This document shows positions 6,315 to 13,073 of a DNA stretch of 18,184 nucleotides, piece after piece; the first letter of the stretch is position 1, and each line of letters opens with the position of its first letter. The notes beneath the pieces were generated by a model, which saw only the letters and a program-made list of their open reading frames with translations, was not told where the DNA came from and did not search any database. Position numbers and translations under genes: made by a program. Source of the stretch: Paracoccaceae bacterium (lineage in GTDB: Bacteria; Pseudomonadota; Alphaproteobacteria; Rhodobacterales; Rhodobacteraceae); NCBI GenBank assembly GCA_016937725.1, contig JAFGVZ010000221.1, positions 1-18,184 of the forward strand, in the 5' to 3' direction.

Positions 6315-7982
6315 ATGGCCGACGCAGCCACCCATGACCATGTGCACGAAGATACCCGCGGGTTCTTCACCCGGTGGTTCATGTCCACCAACCACAAGGA
6401 TATCGGTATCCTTTACCTGTTCACCGCCGGGATCGTCGGTTTCATCGCAGTAGCCTTCACGGTCTACATGCGGATGGAGCTGATGGAACCGGGCGTGCAA
6501 TACATGTGCATGGAAGGCGCCAGCTTTACCGCACAGGAAAACTGCACGCCGAACGGGCATATCTGGAACGTGCTGATTACCGCGCACGGCATTCTGATGA
6601 TGTTCTTCGTCCTGATCCCCGCGTTGTTTGGTGGCTTTGGCAACTACTTCATGCCCTTGCAGATCGGAGCGCCGGACATGGCGTTCCCGCGCCTGAACAA
6701 CCTGTCCTACTGGCTGTTCGTGGCCGGGTCCGCGCTGGCCGTGGCTTCGGTCCTGTCGCCGGGTGGCAACGGCCAGCTTGGTTCTGGCGTGGGTTGGGTG
6801 CTCTATCCACCGCTCTCGACCAACGAAGCGGGCTATTCGATGGATTTGGCGATCTTCGCGGTCCACGTCTCTGGTGCCTCGTCCATTCTGGGCGCGATCA
6901 ACATCATCACCACCTTCTTGAACATGCGTGCCCCCGGCATGACCCTGTTCAAAGTGCCGCTGTTTGCATGGTCGATCTTCATCACCGCGTGGATGATCCT
7001 TCTGGCACTGCCGGTTCTGGCGGGTGCGATCACCATGCTGTTGACCGACCGTAACTTTGGCACCACCTTCTTCGACCCGTCGGGCGGTGGCGACCCGGTG
7101 CTCTATCAGCACATCCTGTGGTTCTTCGGCCACCCGGAAGTGTATATCATCATCCTGCCCGGTTTCGGCATTATCAGCCACGTGATTGCGACCTTCTCGC
7201 GCAAGCCGGTCTTTGGCTACATGCCGATGGTCTGGGCCATGATCGCCATCGGTGTTCTGGGTTTCATCGTCTGGGCGCACCACATGTATACGGTGGGCAT
7301 GTCGCTGTCGCAGCAGACCTATTTCATGCTGGCCACGATGACAATTGCGGTGCCGACGGGCATCAAGATCTTCTCTTGGATTGCGACCATGTGGAAAGGG
7401 TCCGTGTCGTTCGAAACCCCAATGCTCTGGGCTTTCGGCTTCCTGTTCCTGTTCACTGTGGGCGGTGTGACCGGCGTGGTGCTGTCTCAGGCCCCCATCG
7501 ACCGGGTTTATCACGACACCTACTATGTCGTGGCACACTTCCACTATGTGATGTCGCTGGGTGCTGTCTTTGCGCTGTTCGCGGGTATCTACTTCTGGAT
7601 CGGCAAGATGTCGGGCCGTCAATACCCCGAATGGGCCGGCAAGCTGCACTTCTGGATGATGTTCATCGGCGCCAACCTGACCTTCTTCCCCCAGCACTTC
7701 CTGGGCCGTCAGGGCATGCCGCGCCGCTATATCGACTACCCGGAAGCCTTCGCTTACTGGAACTACATCAGCTCTATCGGTGCGTTCATCAGCTTTGCAT
7801 CCTTCCTGTTCTTCATCGGGGTGATCTTCTACACCCTGACGCGCGGTGCCCGCGTGACCCAGAACAACTACTGGAACGAGCATGCCGACACGTTGGAATG
7901 GACCCTGCCCTCGCCGCCGCCCGAACATACGTTCGAGCAGCTTCCAAAGCGCGAAGACTGGGACAAGCAGGCGGCTCACTAA
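6315..7982 (+). CDS. ctaD: Cytochrome c oxidase (aa3) subunit I, CtaD
   Basis: 555 aa, the core subunit of aa3-type cytochrome c oxidase. In the inner membrane it reduces oxygen to water at the heme a3-CuB centre and pumps protons. All key residues are present. Heme a ligands are H91 and H410. CuB ligands are H273, H322 and H323, with Y277 placed to cross-link to H273. The heme a3 ligand is H408, and the propionate arginines are R470 and R471. The D channel is intact (N110, D121, N128, E275), as is the K channel (K351), so this is an A1-type pumping oxidase. Cysteines C65 and C77 flank a loop found in Paracoccus-type enzymes. The numbering is about 3 below that of P. denitrificans. The start has CTGGAG nearby. 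No ctaC or ctaE follows; a solo ctaD is known from Paracoccus and Rhodobacter. Confidence 0.98.
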   Translation: MADAATHDHVHEDTRGFFTRWFMSTNHKDIGILYLFTAGIVGFIAVAFTVYMRMELMEPGVQYMCMEGASFTAQENCTPNGHIWNVLITAHGILMMFFVLIPALFGGFGNYFMPLQIGAPDMAFPRLNNLSYWLFVAGSALAVASVLSPGGNGQLGSGVGWVLYPPLSTNEAGYSMDLAIFAVHVSGASSILGAINIITTFLNMRAPGMTLFKVPLFAWSIFITAWMILLALPVLAGAITMLLTDRNFGTTFFDPSGGGDPVLYQHILWFFGHPEVYIIILPGFGIISHVIATFSRKPVFGYMPMVWAMIAIGVLGFIVWAHHMYTVGMSLSQQTYFMLATMTIAVPTGIKIFSWIATMWKGSVSFETPMLWAFGFLFLFTVGGVTGVVLSQAPIDRVYHDTYYVVAHFHYVMSLGAVFALFAGIYFWIGKMSGRQYPEWAGKLHFWMMFIGANLTFFPQHFLGRQGMPRRYIDYPEAFAYWNYISSIGAFISFASFLFFIGVIFYTLTRGARVTQNNYWNEHADTLEWTLPSPPPEHTFEQLPKREDWDKQAAH

Positions 7983-7998
7983 AGCTGCCTAGCCAACC

Positions 7999-8535
7999 AT
8001 GCCAGCAATCTGGACCATATCACCAAAGGCCTCGGGCACCCCGCCCGGGGCCTTTGCCGTGGCGCAATCGGATGGGGCGGAATACCTGTTGGTGCTGTCG
8101 CCGCACCTCTCCATGGGGGCAGAAGGTTTCGTCGCCATCATCAGCCTAAGTGCGGGCCTGTTGGCTCTGCCCCTGATCGGGGTTCTGGGCACGCCGGTTC
8201 TGTGGGGGCTGATCCCTTTCGCGGGCTTGGCGCTTTGGGGCCTGTGGTATGCGCTGGCGCGCAACAGCCGCGAACAGCTTGCGCTGCGCGAAGAATTGCG
8301 CCTGACGCGCGAGCGCATAGAGATCACCCGCACCAACCCGCGCACACCCGAACAGCACTGGGAGGCCAACCCCTATTGGGTGCGCCTGTCCCTTCTGCAA
8401 AAGGGCGGTCCGGTGGAAAACTACCTAACGCTGGACGGCGGTGGGCGCGCGGTCGAATTGGGCGCGTTTCTAAGCCCGGATGAACGCGCAGCAGTGCATG
8501 ACGAATTGTCGCGCGCATTGCGCCATCTGCGCTAA
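7999..8535 (+). CDS. DUF2244 domain membrane protein
   Basis: 178 aa from the ATG at 7999. Two adjacent hydrophobic segments (FVAIISLSAGLLALPLIGVL and WGLIPFAGLALWGLWYAL) form a helical hairpin near residues 44-85. A cytoplasmic domain follows with the hallmark stretches REELRLTRERIEITR, WEANPYWVRLSL, YLTLDGGGRAVELGAF and LSPDERAAVHDELSRAL. This fits DUF2244, whose function is not known to me; its position behind ctaD suggests a link to the oxidase or plain cotranscription. The start is uncertain: no Shine-Dalgarno precedes 7999, and a strong hairpin (8024-8056) lies within the first 20 codons. An in-frame GTG at 8059 lies just beyond it. The MPxxWT beginning resembles relatives, which favours 7999. 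The stop overlaps the stop of the convergent amidase gene. Confidence 0.85.
   Translation: MPAIWTISPKASGTPPGAFAVAQSDGAEYLLVLSPHLSMGAEGFVAIISLSAGLLALPLIGVLGTPVLWGLIPFAGLALWGLWYALARNSREQLALREELRLTRERIEITRTNPRTPEQHWEANPYWVRLSLLQKGGPVENYLTLDGGGRAVELGAFLSPDERAAVHDELSRALRHLR
8024..8056 (+). terminator. Terminator-like 14-bp hairpin between ctaD and DUF2244, overlapping the latter's first codons
   Basis: CAAAGGCC (8024-8031) pairs with GGCCTTTG (8049-8056). Pairing continues inward through a G-U and five more pairs to a 5-base loop, giving 14 bp. It begins about 40 bases after the ctaD stop. Stems with A/T-rich outer ends such as AAAGGCC/GGCCTTT are a common terminator form in this group, but the T run after the stem is short. 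It probably ends or attenuates the ctaD transcript and may act in both directions. Confidence 0.6.
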
Positions 8536-9197
8536 CCCCGCGCGCGGCGGATGTCCTCGAACATCTGCGCTACATGGGCCGCACGCCGCTGATCGCCCGC
8601 GCAAAGCGGCCCGTAACCTTCGGGCCGAAACCGTGCGCGAAAGGCCGCAAGCCTATTCTCCAACGGAGCAGGCGGATAGCCAATACGATCAAGGCTTGCC
8701 CCGAATTCCGCGACCGCACCCAACCCATCCGGCCAAAGCGCGTAGCCCGCACGCGCCAAACCGCGCCAGTCGAACCTTGGGCCGGGGTCTTGCTTGCGTG
8801 CGGGCGACATATCAGAATGCCCGATCACATCCACGGGTGCGATCTGCCACCGTGCCATGATCCCGGCAAGCAACCCGTCCAAGGCGCGCATTTGGGGTGC
8901 GGGAAATGGCTCTGCCCCGGTATTGACCAATTCCAGCCCGATAGAGCGCGAATTGATGTCCGATAGCCCCGCCCATGCCCCTGCCCCGGCATGCCACGCG
9001 CGCATGTCTTCTGCGACCATTTGGCAACAGCGCCCATCTCGGTCAATCAGGTAATGCGCTGAAACCTCTGCCAGAGGGTCGCAAAGCCGCTCCAGCGCGG
9101 CCTTGGCACAGCTCATCGCTGTATAATGCAAGACCACCATATGCGGGCCCAGTCCATCGCGGCGCGGACCGAAATTTGGCGAGGGGTGCCAGATCAC
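8532..9197 (-). CDS. AmpD-like N-acetylmuramoyl-L-alanine amidase
   Basis: 221 aa from a GTG start at 9197. It is a zinc amidase_2 family enzyme cutting the bond between N-acetylmuramic acid and L-alanine. Zinc ligands are H24 (VVLHYTAM), H127 (VIGHSDMSP) and D137 (KQDPGPRFDW); E89 (IGLELVN) and K135 complete the usual active-site set. There is no signal peptide, so the enzyme is probably cytoplasmic like AmpD, which recycles anhydromuropeptides and lowers AmpC-type beta-lactamase induction. AmiD-like relatives also exist. The C-terminal 80 residues contain the GYPP and FRARFRPEGYG stretches typical of this group. The frame is open upstream to 9446, but that part is antisense-like and overlaps the lipoprotein gene. 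The start lies one base after the lipoprotein stop, so translation is probably coupled. Confidence 0.92.
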   Translation of the reverse strand: MIWHPSPNFGPRRDGLGPHMVVLHYTAMSCAKAALERLCDPLAEVSAHYLIDRDGRCCQMVAEDMRAWHAGAGAWAGLSDINSRSIGLELVNTGAEPFPAPQMRALDGLLAGIMARWQIAPVDVIGHSDMSPARKQDPGPRFDWRGLARAGYALWPDGLGAVAEFGASLDRIGYPPAPLENRLAAFRARFRPEGYGPLCAGDQRRAAHVAQMFEDIRRARG

Positions 9198-9198
9198 G

Positions 9199-9987
9199 CT
9201 ATTCGCGGGCTTTGACCGTGCTTGCCGCTTGCCGGAATGGTGCCGGGTCCCACCAGCAGGCGAACCCGTCGCCATCAGGGTCCATATGTTCCGGGTCACG
9301 CTCTGGACCACCGGCCGCAAGAAAGGCTTCCTGCGCCAAGTCCTGATGCGGGTAGCGCGAACACGCCGCTTCCCAACGGTTCCAACGGAAGGGGTTGCGG
9401 CGGGAATAGCGCTCTTGCCCAACGCTATGCTGCGTGGACAGCGCATACATGAACAAGTTCGGCCCCGACGCGGACGGCGCTTCGGCCTCTGTTACCCGCA
9501 CCTGAGGCACATAATCCCGGCGCACAACCCGGTTCTGGATGGGAGTGCCAAAGGGCTGGGCCTGATAGCTTTGCGTGCTCACCGCCGGATCTGCCGGGGC
9601 AGGCGTAGCTGCGACACTCTGCCCGGTATTGAAGTTTTGCGCTGGCACTTGCGCCACTTGCTGCGGCGCTGGCTGGCTTTGCAACGGAGCCGCCGCGATC
9701 GGCTGCCCAAGGGGCGCTTGCTGTGGCATCTGGGTTTGCGCCGTGCCAAACCCCTGCGGCTGAAACGCCACCTGACCGGGCGCACCCGAAGGCGGCACCA
9801 ATGCCCGCCGCGCTGCCGCCGCTTCTGCCTGCCGGATACGCGACAATTCTTCCTGTGCCCGCATGTATTGCGCATAGTCGCTGAACCCAACGCCGCTTCC
9901 GGCGGTGTCGATCACATTGGAATAGGGCGCGCCAGCGGCACAGGCCGACAACAGGCCAACCGCAACAAGGGTAAGGGGCAAACGCAT
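9199..9987 (-). CDS. Lipoprotein with Gln/Pro/Ala-rich linker and excalibur-like calcium-binding end
   Basis: 262 aa. A lipoprotein signal ends in LLSAC with the lipidated cysteine at residue 16; the next residue is alanine, so outer-membrane sorting is possible. Residues 22-62 contain a helical region rich in Arg, Glu and Ala. Residues 65-155 are low-complexity and rich in Gln, Pro and Ala, a flexible linker. The last 57 residues hold C209, an AQEAFLAAGGPERDPEHMD segment and DPDGDGFAC (236-244). That arrangement matches excalibur-type calcium-binding motifs (paired cysteines around DxDGDG) found in surface nucleases and other extracellular proteins. No catalytic domain is visible. The gene starts 36 bases after gatA and ends one base before the amidase. 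Its role is unknown; an envelope anchor is plausible. The ribosome site is weak. Confidence 0.82.
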   Translation of the reverse strand: MRLPLTLVAVGLLSACAAGAPYSNVIDTAGSGVGFSDYAQYMRAQEELSRIRQAEAAAARRALVPPSGAPGQVAFQPQGFGTAQTQMPQQAPLGQPIAAAPLQSQPAPQQVAQVPAQNFNTGQSVAATPAPADPAVSTQSYQAQPFGTPIQNRVVRRDYVPQVRVTEAEAPSASGPNLFMYALSTQHSVGQERYSRRNPFRWNRWEAACSRYPHQDLAQEAFLAAGGPERDPEHMDPDGDGFACWWDPAPFRQAASTVKARE

Positions 9988-10023
9988 GTGGTTAATCTCT
10001 AAGCTCGATTGTTTTGCCCGATA

Positions 10024-11505
10024 TTACCACCATTTGCCGGGTTTGGCCACAAAGCCCGCAGCGGTTTCCAAAACATGCGCGGTCTTCAGCAATTCGCCCT
10101 CTTCCCAAGGTCGCCCGATCAGTTGCAACCCCAAGGGCAAGCCTTGGCTATCCAGCCCGGCAGGAACCGAGATCCCCGGCAAACCCGCCAAATTGACCGT
10201 GACAGTGAACACGTCATTCAGATACATCTGCACCGGGTCAGCATCCGCCATCTCGCCCAAACCAAAGGCCGCAGAGGGTGTTGCCGGGGTCAGGATCGCG
10301 TCAACCCCATCGGCAAAGGCCAATTCGAAATCGCGCTTGATCAGGGTCCGCACCTTACGGGCGCGGTTGTAATACGCGTCATAAAACCCAGCCGACAGCA
10401 CATAGGTGCCGATCATCACCCGGCGCTGCACCTCGGGGCCAAATCCCTCGGCGCGGGTTTTCTCATACATCTCTGTAATGCCATCGCCCGCCGCAAGCGT
10501 TGCGCGGTGCCCGTAGCGCACCCCGTCATAGCGCGCGAGGTTCGAAGACGCCTCTGCCGGGGCAATCACGTAATAAGCGGGCAGCGCATATTTTGCATGC
10601 GGCAGGCTGATCTCGACAATCTTGGCACCCGCATCGCGCAGCATATCCGCGCCTTTGTCCCACAGCGCGCCAATCTCCTCGGGCATGCCCTCCATCCGGT
10701 ATTCGCGCGGAATGCCAATGGTCTTGCCGCGAATATCGCCCGTCAGCATCGCCTCGAAATTCGGCACCGGCAAATCGGCGCTGGTCGAATCCTTCGCGTC
10801 ATGACCGCACATCGCTTCCAGCATGATCGCTGCATCGCGCACCGTTTTGGTCATTGGCCCGGCTTGGTCGAGCGAGGACGCAAACGCCACGATCCCCCAG
10901 CGCGAACAGCGCCCATAGGTCGGCTTGATGCCCACAGTGCCGGTAAAGGCGGCTGGCTGGCGGATGGACCCGCCCGTATCGGTGCCAGTCGCGGCCAAGC
11001 ACAGATCCGCGGCGACCGCCGCTGCCGACCCACCAGACGACCCGCCCGGTGTCAAGTCGCGCGCATCAACCTTCCACGGGTTCACGGCATTGCCATAAAC
11101 GCTCGACTCATTGCTGGACCCCATGGCGAATTCATCCATGTTCAGCTTGCCCAGCATGACCGCGCCTGCATCGCGCAGCTTTGCACTGACGGTGGATTCG
11201 TATTCGGGCTTGAAGCCCTGCAAAATGCGGCTGGCCGCTTGGCTTGGCACGCCCTCGGTGCAGAACAGGTCTTTAATTCCAATGGGCAACCCGCACATCG
11301 CGGGCGCCTCGCCCGCTGCCAAAAGGGCATCGGCAGCCTTCGCACGCTCGAGCGCCAGTTCAGGGGTCTTGTGGACAAACGCATTCAGCGCCCCCGCGCC
11401 CTCGATCGCGGTCAGACAAGCCTCTGTCAGCGCCACAGAGGTCACGTCGCCCGCGCGCAGCAGATCGCGCGCCTCGGCCAGCGTCAGTTTGTTCAGATCG
11501 CTCAT
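10024..11505 (-). CDS. gatA: Asp-tRNA(Asn)/Glu-tRNA(Gln) amidotransferase subunit A
   Basis: 493 aa, glutaminase subunit of the GatCAB complex. It releases ammonia from glutamine, which GatB uses to convert misacylated Glu-tRNA(Gln) or Asp-tRNA(Asn) to the amidated forms. The amidase triad is visible: K78 in GLPIGIKDLF, cis-serine S156 in TPGGSSGGSAAA, and nucleophile S180 in GTDTGGSIRQPAA. Length is typical. The ATG overlaps the gatC stop by 4 bases (ATGA), so the two are translated together. gatB is not in the window, as is common in alphaproteobacteria, where gatB lies elsewhere. GatCAB presence suggests that GlnRS, AsnRS or both are absent in this organism, which cannot be checked here. 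Confidence 0.98.
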   Translation of the reverse strand: MSDLNKLTLAEARDLLRAGDVTSVALTEACLTAIEGAGALNAFVHKTPELALERAKAADALLAAGEAPAMCGLPIGIKDLFCTEGVPSQAASRILQGFKPEYESTVSAKLRDAGAVMLGKLNMDEFAMGSSNESSVYGNAVNPWKVDARDLTPGGSSGGSAAAVAADLCLAATGTDTGGSIRQPAAFTGTVGIKPTYGRCSRWGIVAFASSLDQAGPMTKTVRDAAIMLEAMCGHDAKDSTSADLPVPNFEAMLTGDIRGKTIGIPREYRMEGMPEEIGALWDKGADMLRDAGAKIVEISLPHAKYALPAYYVIAPAEASSNLARYDGVRYGHRATLAAGDGITEMYEKTRAEGFGPEVQRRVMIGTYVLSAGFYDAYYNRARKVRTLIKRDFELAFADGVDAILTPATPSAAFGLGEMADADPVQMYLNDVFTVTVNLAGLPGISVPAGLDSQGLPLGLQLIGRPWEEGELLKTAHVLETAAGFVAKPGKWW

Positions 11506-11792
11506 TCCACCACCTTCGGCACCGCGAAAAAGCCCTCGCGCGCATCGGGCGCGTTCGACAAGATACGCGCTTGCATATCGCCATCCGTCACCCCGTCCAC
11601 GCGCCGCTTCAGGCGCATCGGCGTCACCGACGTCATCGGCTCCACGCCCTCAACATCGACCTCGTTCAATTCTTCCATGAAGGTCAGAATATTGCTGAGG
11701 GATTGCGCCAATTCAGGCAAGTCAGCTTCGTCCACGGCAATGCGCGACAGCTTGGCCACCTTGCGCGCGGTTTCCAGATTAATCTCGGACAT
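11502..11792 (-). CDS. gatC: Asp-tRNA(Asn)/Glu-tRNA(Gln) amidotransferase subunit C
   Basis: 96 aa from the ATG at 11792, with GGAGG 6 bases upstream. GatC wraps around GatA and helps it assemble with GatB. It shows the family pattern: an N-terminal helix TARKVAKLSRIAVDEADL, the LSNILTFMEELNEVDVEGVEPM segment and the C-terminal DAREGFFAVPKVVE tail. Length is normal. The frame extends upstream to 12296 but lies antisense-like across the ceramidase-like gene, so that extension is rejected. It is preceded by the ceramidase-like gene with a 35-base gap and overlaps gatA by 4 bases. Confidence 0.97.
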   Translation of the reverse strand: MSEINLETARKVAKLSRIAVDEADLPELAQSLSNILTFMEELNEVDVEGVEPMTSVTPMRLKRRVDGVTDGDMQARILSNAPDAREGFFAVPKVVE

Positions 11793-11827
11793 ACGCCCTC
11801 CACCGGATTTCGGGTTTTTCTGCGGGT

Positions 11828-12481
11828 TTATCCAGATGCCGCGCGGGGTGCAAGCGCACCAGCGTTCAGATGGCGGCAATAGACCAGGATCATCCAGCCC
11901 AGCATGATCCCATTCAGAATGTGCCACATGAAATGGGTGCCAAGGGGAAAGTTCGCGCAGACCGCGTCGTCGGCCATGCGAAACCCTATCGAGGCACACA
12001 AGATTGCCGCCCCGATGAGCAACCCGCGCCCTGTGGCGCTGCGGACCAACCAAAGACCATAAACAAGGATCAGCACGGCGACACTGGCATAAAGCGCATT
12101 CGCTCCGGGCAAGACGCCGCTGAACAGTGCACGGAAGCCAAACGCATAGGGGAAAAAGCCCACGGTCACGATCCCGGCCACAAGTGATGATGCTCCCAGA
12201 TAATCCCGCGTCGCCGCGAAAATGTAGACAAGGATGAACAGCAGGATCGGCAGCACATCTGCCAGCCCTGCCCAACCCGTCGCATGGGTGTGCCACAGAA
12301 ACGACCCGGCGCCGATGACCGCAAGGATCACGGTCAGCAACCGCGCCAGGGGCAGCCCGCGCGTGCTGGGCCAGACATAGAGCGCGGCTAACACAAATGC
12401 AGCATTCGTTATGGCATTGACAGGTTCGGACCAGAAAGAAAAATCCGTTCGTTCACAATAGGCTATGACCTGTTTAAACAT
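11828..12481 (-). CDS. Ceramidase-like CREST superfamily membrane hydrolase
   Basis: 217 aa with about seven hydrophobic helices. Alkaline ceramidases and related CREST proteins are membrane-embedded zinc hydrolases acting on lipid amides. Features in order: an N-terminal YCERTDFSFWSEPVNAITN, like the ceramidase signature (E10, E19); GAGSFLWHTHAT with S60 and H64; LADVLPI with D75; and GTHFMWHILNG with H183 and H187. The Ser, Asp and three His match the expected zinc and catalytic set. The real substrate is unknown, since few Rhodobacterales are known to make sphingolipids and CREST enzymes vary. The gene starts 9 bases after the tadA stop and ends 35 bases before gatC, so it is probably cotranscribed with tRNA-related genes; no functional link is evident. 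Confidence 0.82.
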   Translation of the reverse strand: MFKQVIAYCERTDFSFWSEPVNAITNAAFVLAALYVWPSTRGLPLARLLTVILAVIGAGSFLWHTHATGWAGLADVLPILLFILVYIFAATRDYLGASSLVAGIVTVGFFPYAFGFRALFSGVLPGANALYASVAVLILVYGLWLVRSATGRGLLIGAAILCASIGFRMADDAVCANFPLGTHFMWHILNGIMLGWMILVYCRHLNAGALAPRAASG

Positions 12482-12490
12482 CGACCTGCC

Positions 12491-12943
12491 TCAGCGCAAC
12501 TTTTCAAAAAACGACATGAGCAGTGATCGAGCACTGTCTGCGTCCAACCCGTCATAAACCTCTGGCACATGGTGGCATTGCGGGTGCGAAAACACCCGCG
12601 CGCCATGAAGCACCCCCCCCGATTTCGGGTCATCCGCCCCGAAATACAGCCGCCCGATCCGCGCATGGGCAATCGCTTGGGCGCACATTGCACAAGGCTC
12701 CAGCGTGACATACAGATCGCAGCCCGTCAGCCGCTCTTGCCCAAGGCGAGCGCAGGCTGCACGAATGGCCAAAATCTCGGCATGTGCGGTCGGATCGTTG
12801 CGTTCCCGTGTTCGATTGCCTTCTGTGGCAATAACTGTCCCGGAATCATCAACAATCACTGCCCCCACGGGCACTTCGCCCCGTGTGGCAGCCTTGCGCG
12901 CTTCCTCCAGCGCCAATGGCATATAGCTGCGAAATTGGCTCAT
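12491..12943 (-). CDS. tadA: tRNA-specific adenosine deaminase TadA
   Basis: 150 aa from the ATG at 12943, preceded by GGAGAG; a longer frame to 12988 is open but adds nothing family-like. TadA converts A34 to inosine in tRNA-Arg(ACG), allowing decoding of CGU, CGC and CGA. The cytidine-deaminase-type zinc site is complete: H54 and E56 in DPTAHAEILAI, with C84 and C87 in TLEPCAMC. The FGADDPKSGG segment near 101-110 is also typical. A guanine deaminase is a distant alternative, but length and motifs fit TadA. It follows a REP-like hairpin element after ribD and precedes the ceramidase-like gene by 9 bases. Confidence 0.95.
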   Translation of the reverse strand: MSQFRSYMPLALEEARKAATRGEVPVGAVIVDDSGTVIATEGNRTRERNDPTAHAEILAIRAACARLGQERLTGCDLYVTLEPCAMCAQAIAHARIGRLYFGADDPKSGGVLHGARVFSHPQCHHVPEVYDGLDADSARSLLMSFFEKLR

Positions 12944-12990
12944 CGCTCTCCATTTGCCCCCAACGTCTGAAAAAACAAGCCTCTTCATCC

Positions 12991-13073
12991 TTGCACAAAT
13001 ATCCTGGGGGAGTCGCGGCCCAGCCGCGACGGGGGCAAAGCCCCCCGAAACATAGGTTTGGCGCGTCAGCGCC
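12991..13073. repeat. REP-like element: three successive hairpins between ribD and tadA
   Basis: After TTGCACAAATATCC and a GGGGG run there is an 8-bp stem (13012-13019 with 13023-13030, loop CCA). Directly after it comes a 6-bp stem (13031-13036 with 13040-13045, loop AAA), and then a 5-bp stem GGCGC/GCGCC (13060-13064 with 13069-13073) overlapping the last codons of ribD. I associate this combination with repeats scattered between genes in Rhodobacterales, from memory and unverified. I see no second copy in this window. It may stabilise or terminate the ribD messenger. Confidence 0.55.

Noticed and set aside
6264..7979. 571-residue open frame antisense to ctaD
   Set aside because: It is His/Arg/Gln-rich low-sense protein covering the whole of a certain gene, so it is an artefact of codon bias.
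10009..11907. 632-residue plus-strand frame opposite gatA and gatC
   Set aside because: The minus strand holds two unmistakable genes with catalytic motifs. This frame has no recognisable features.
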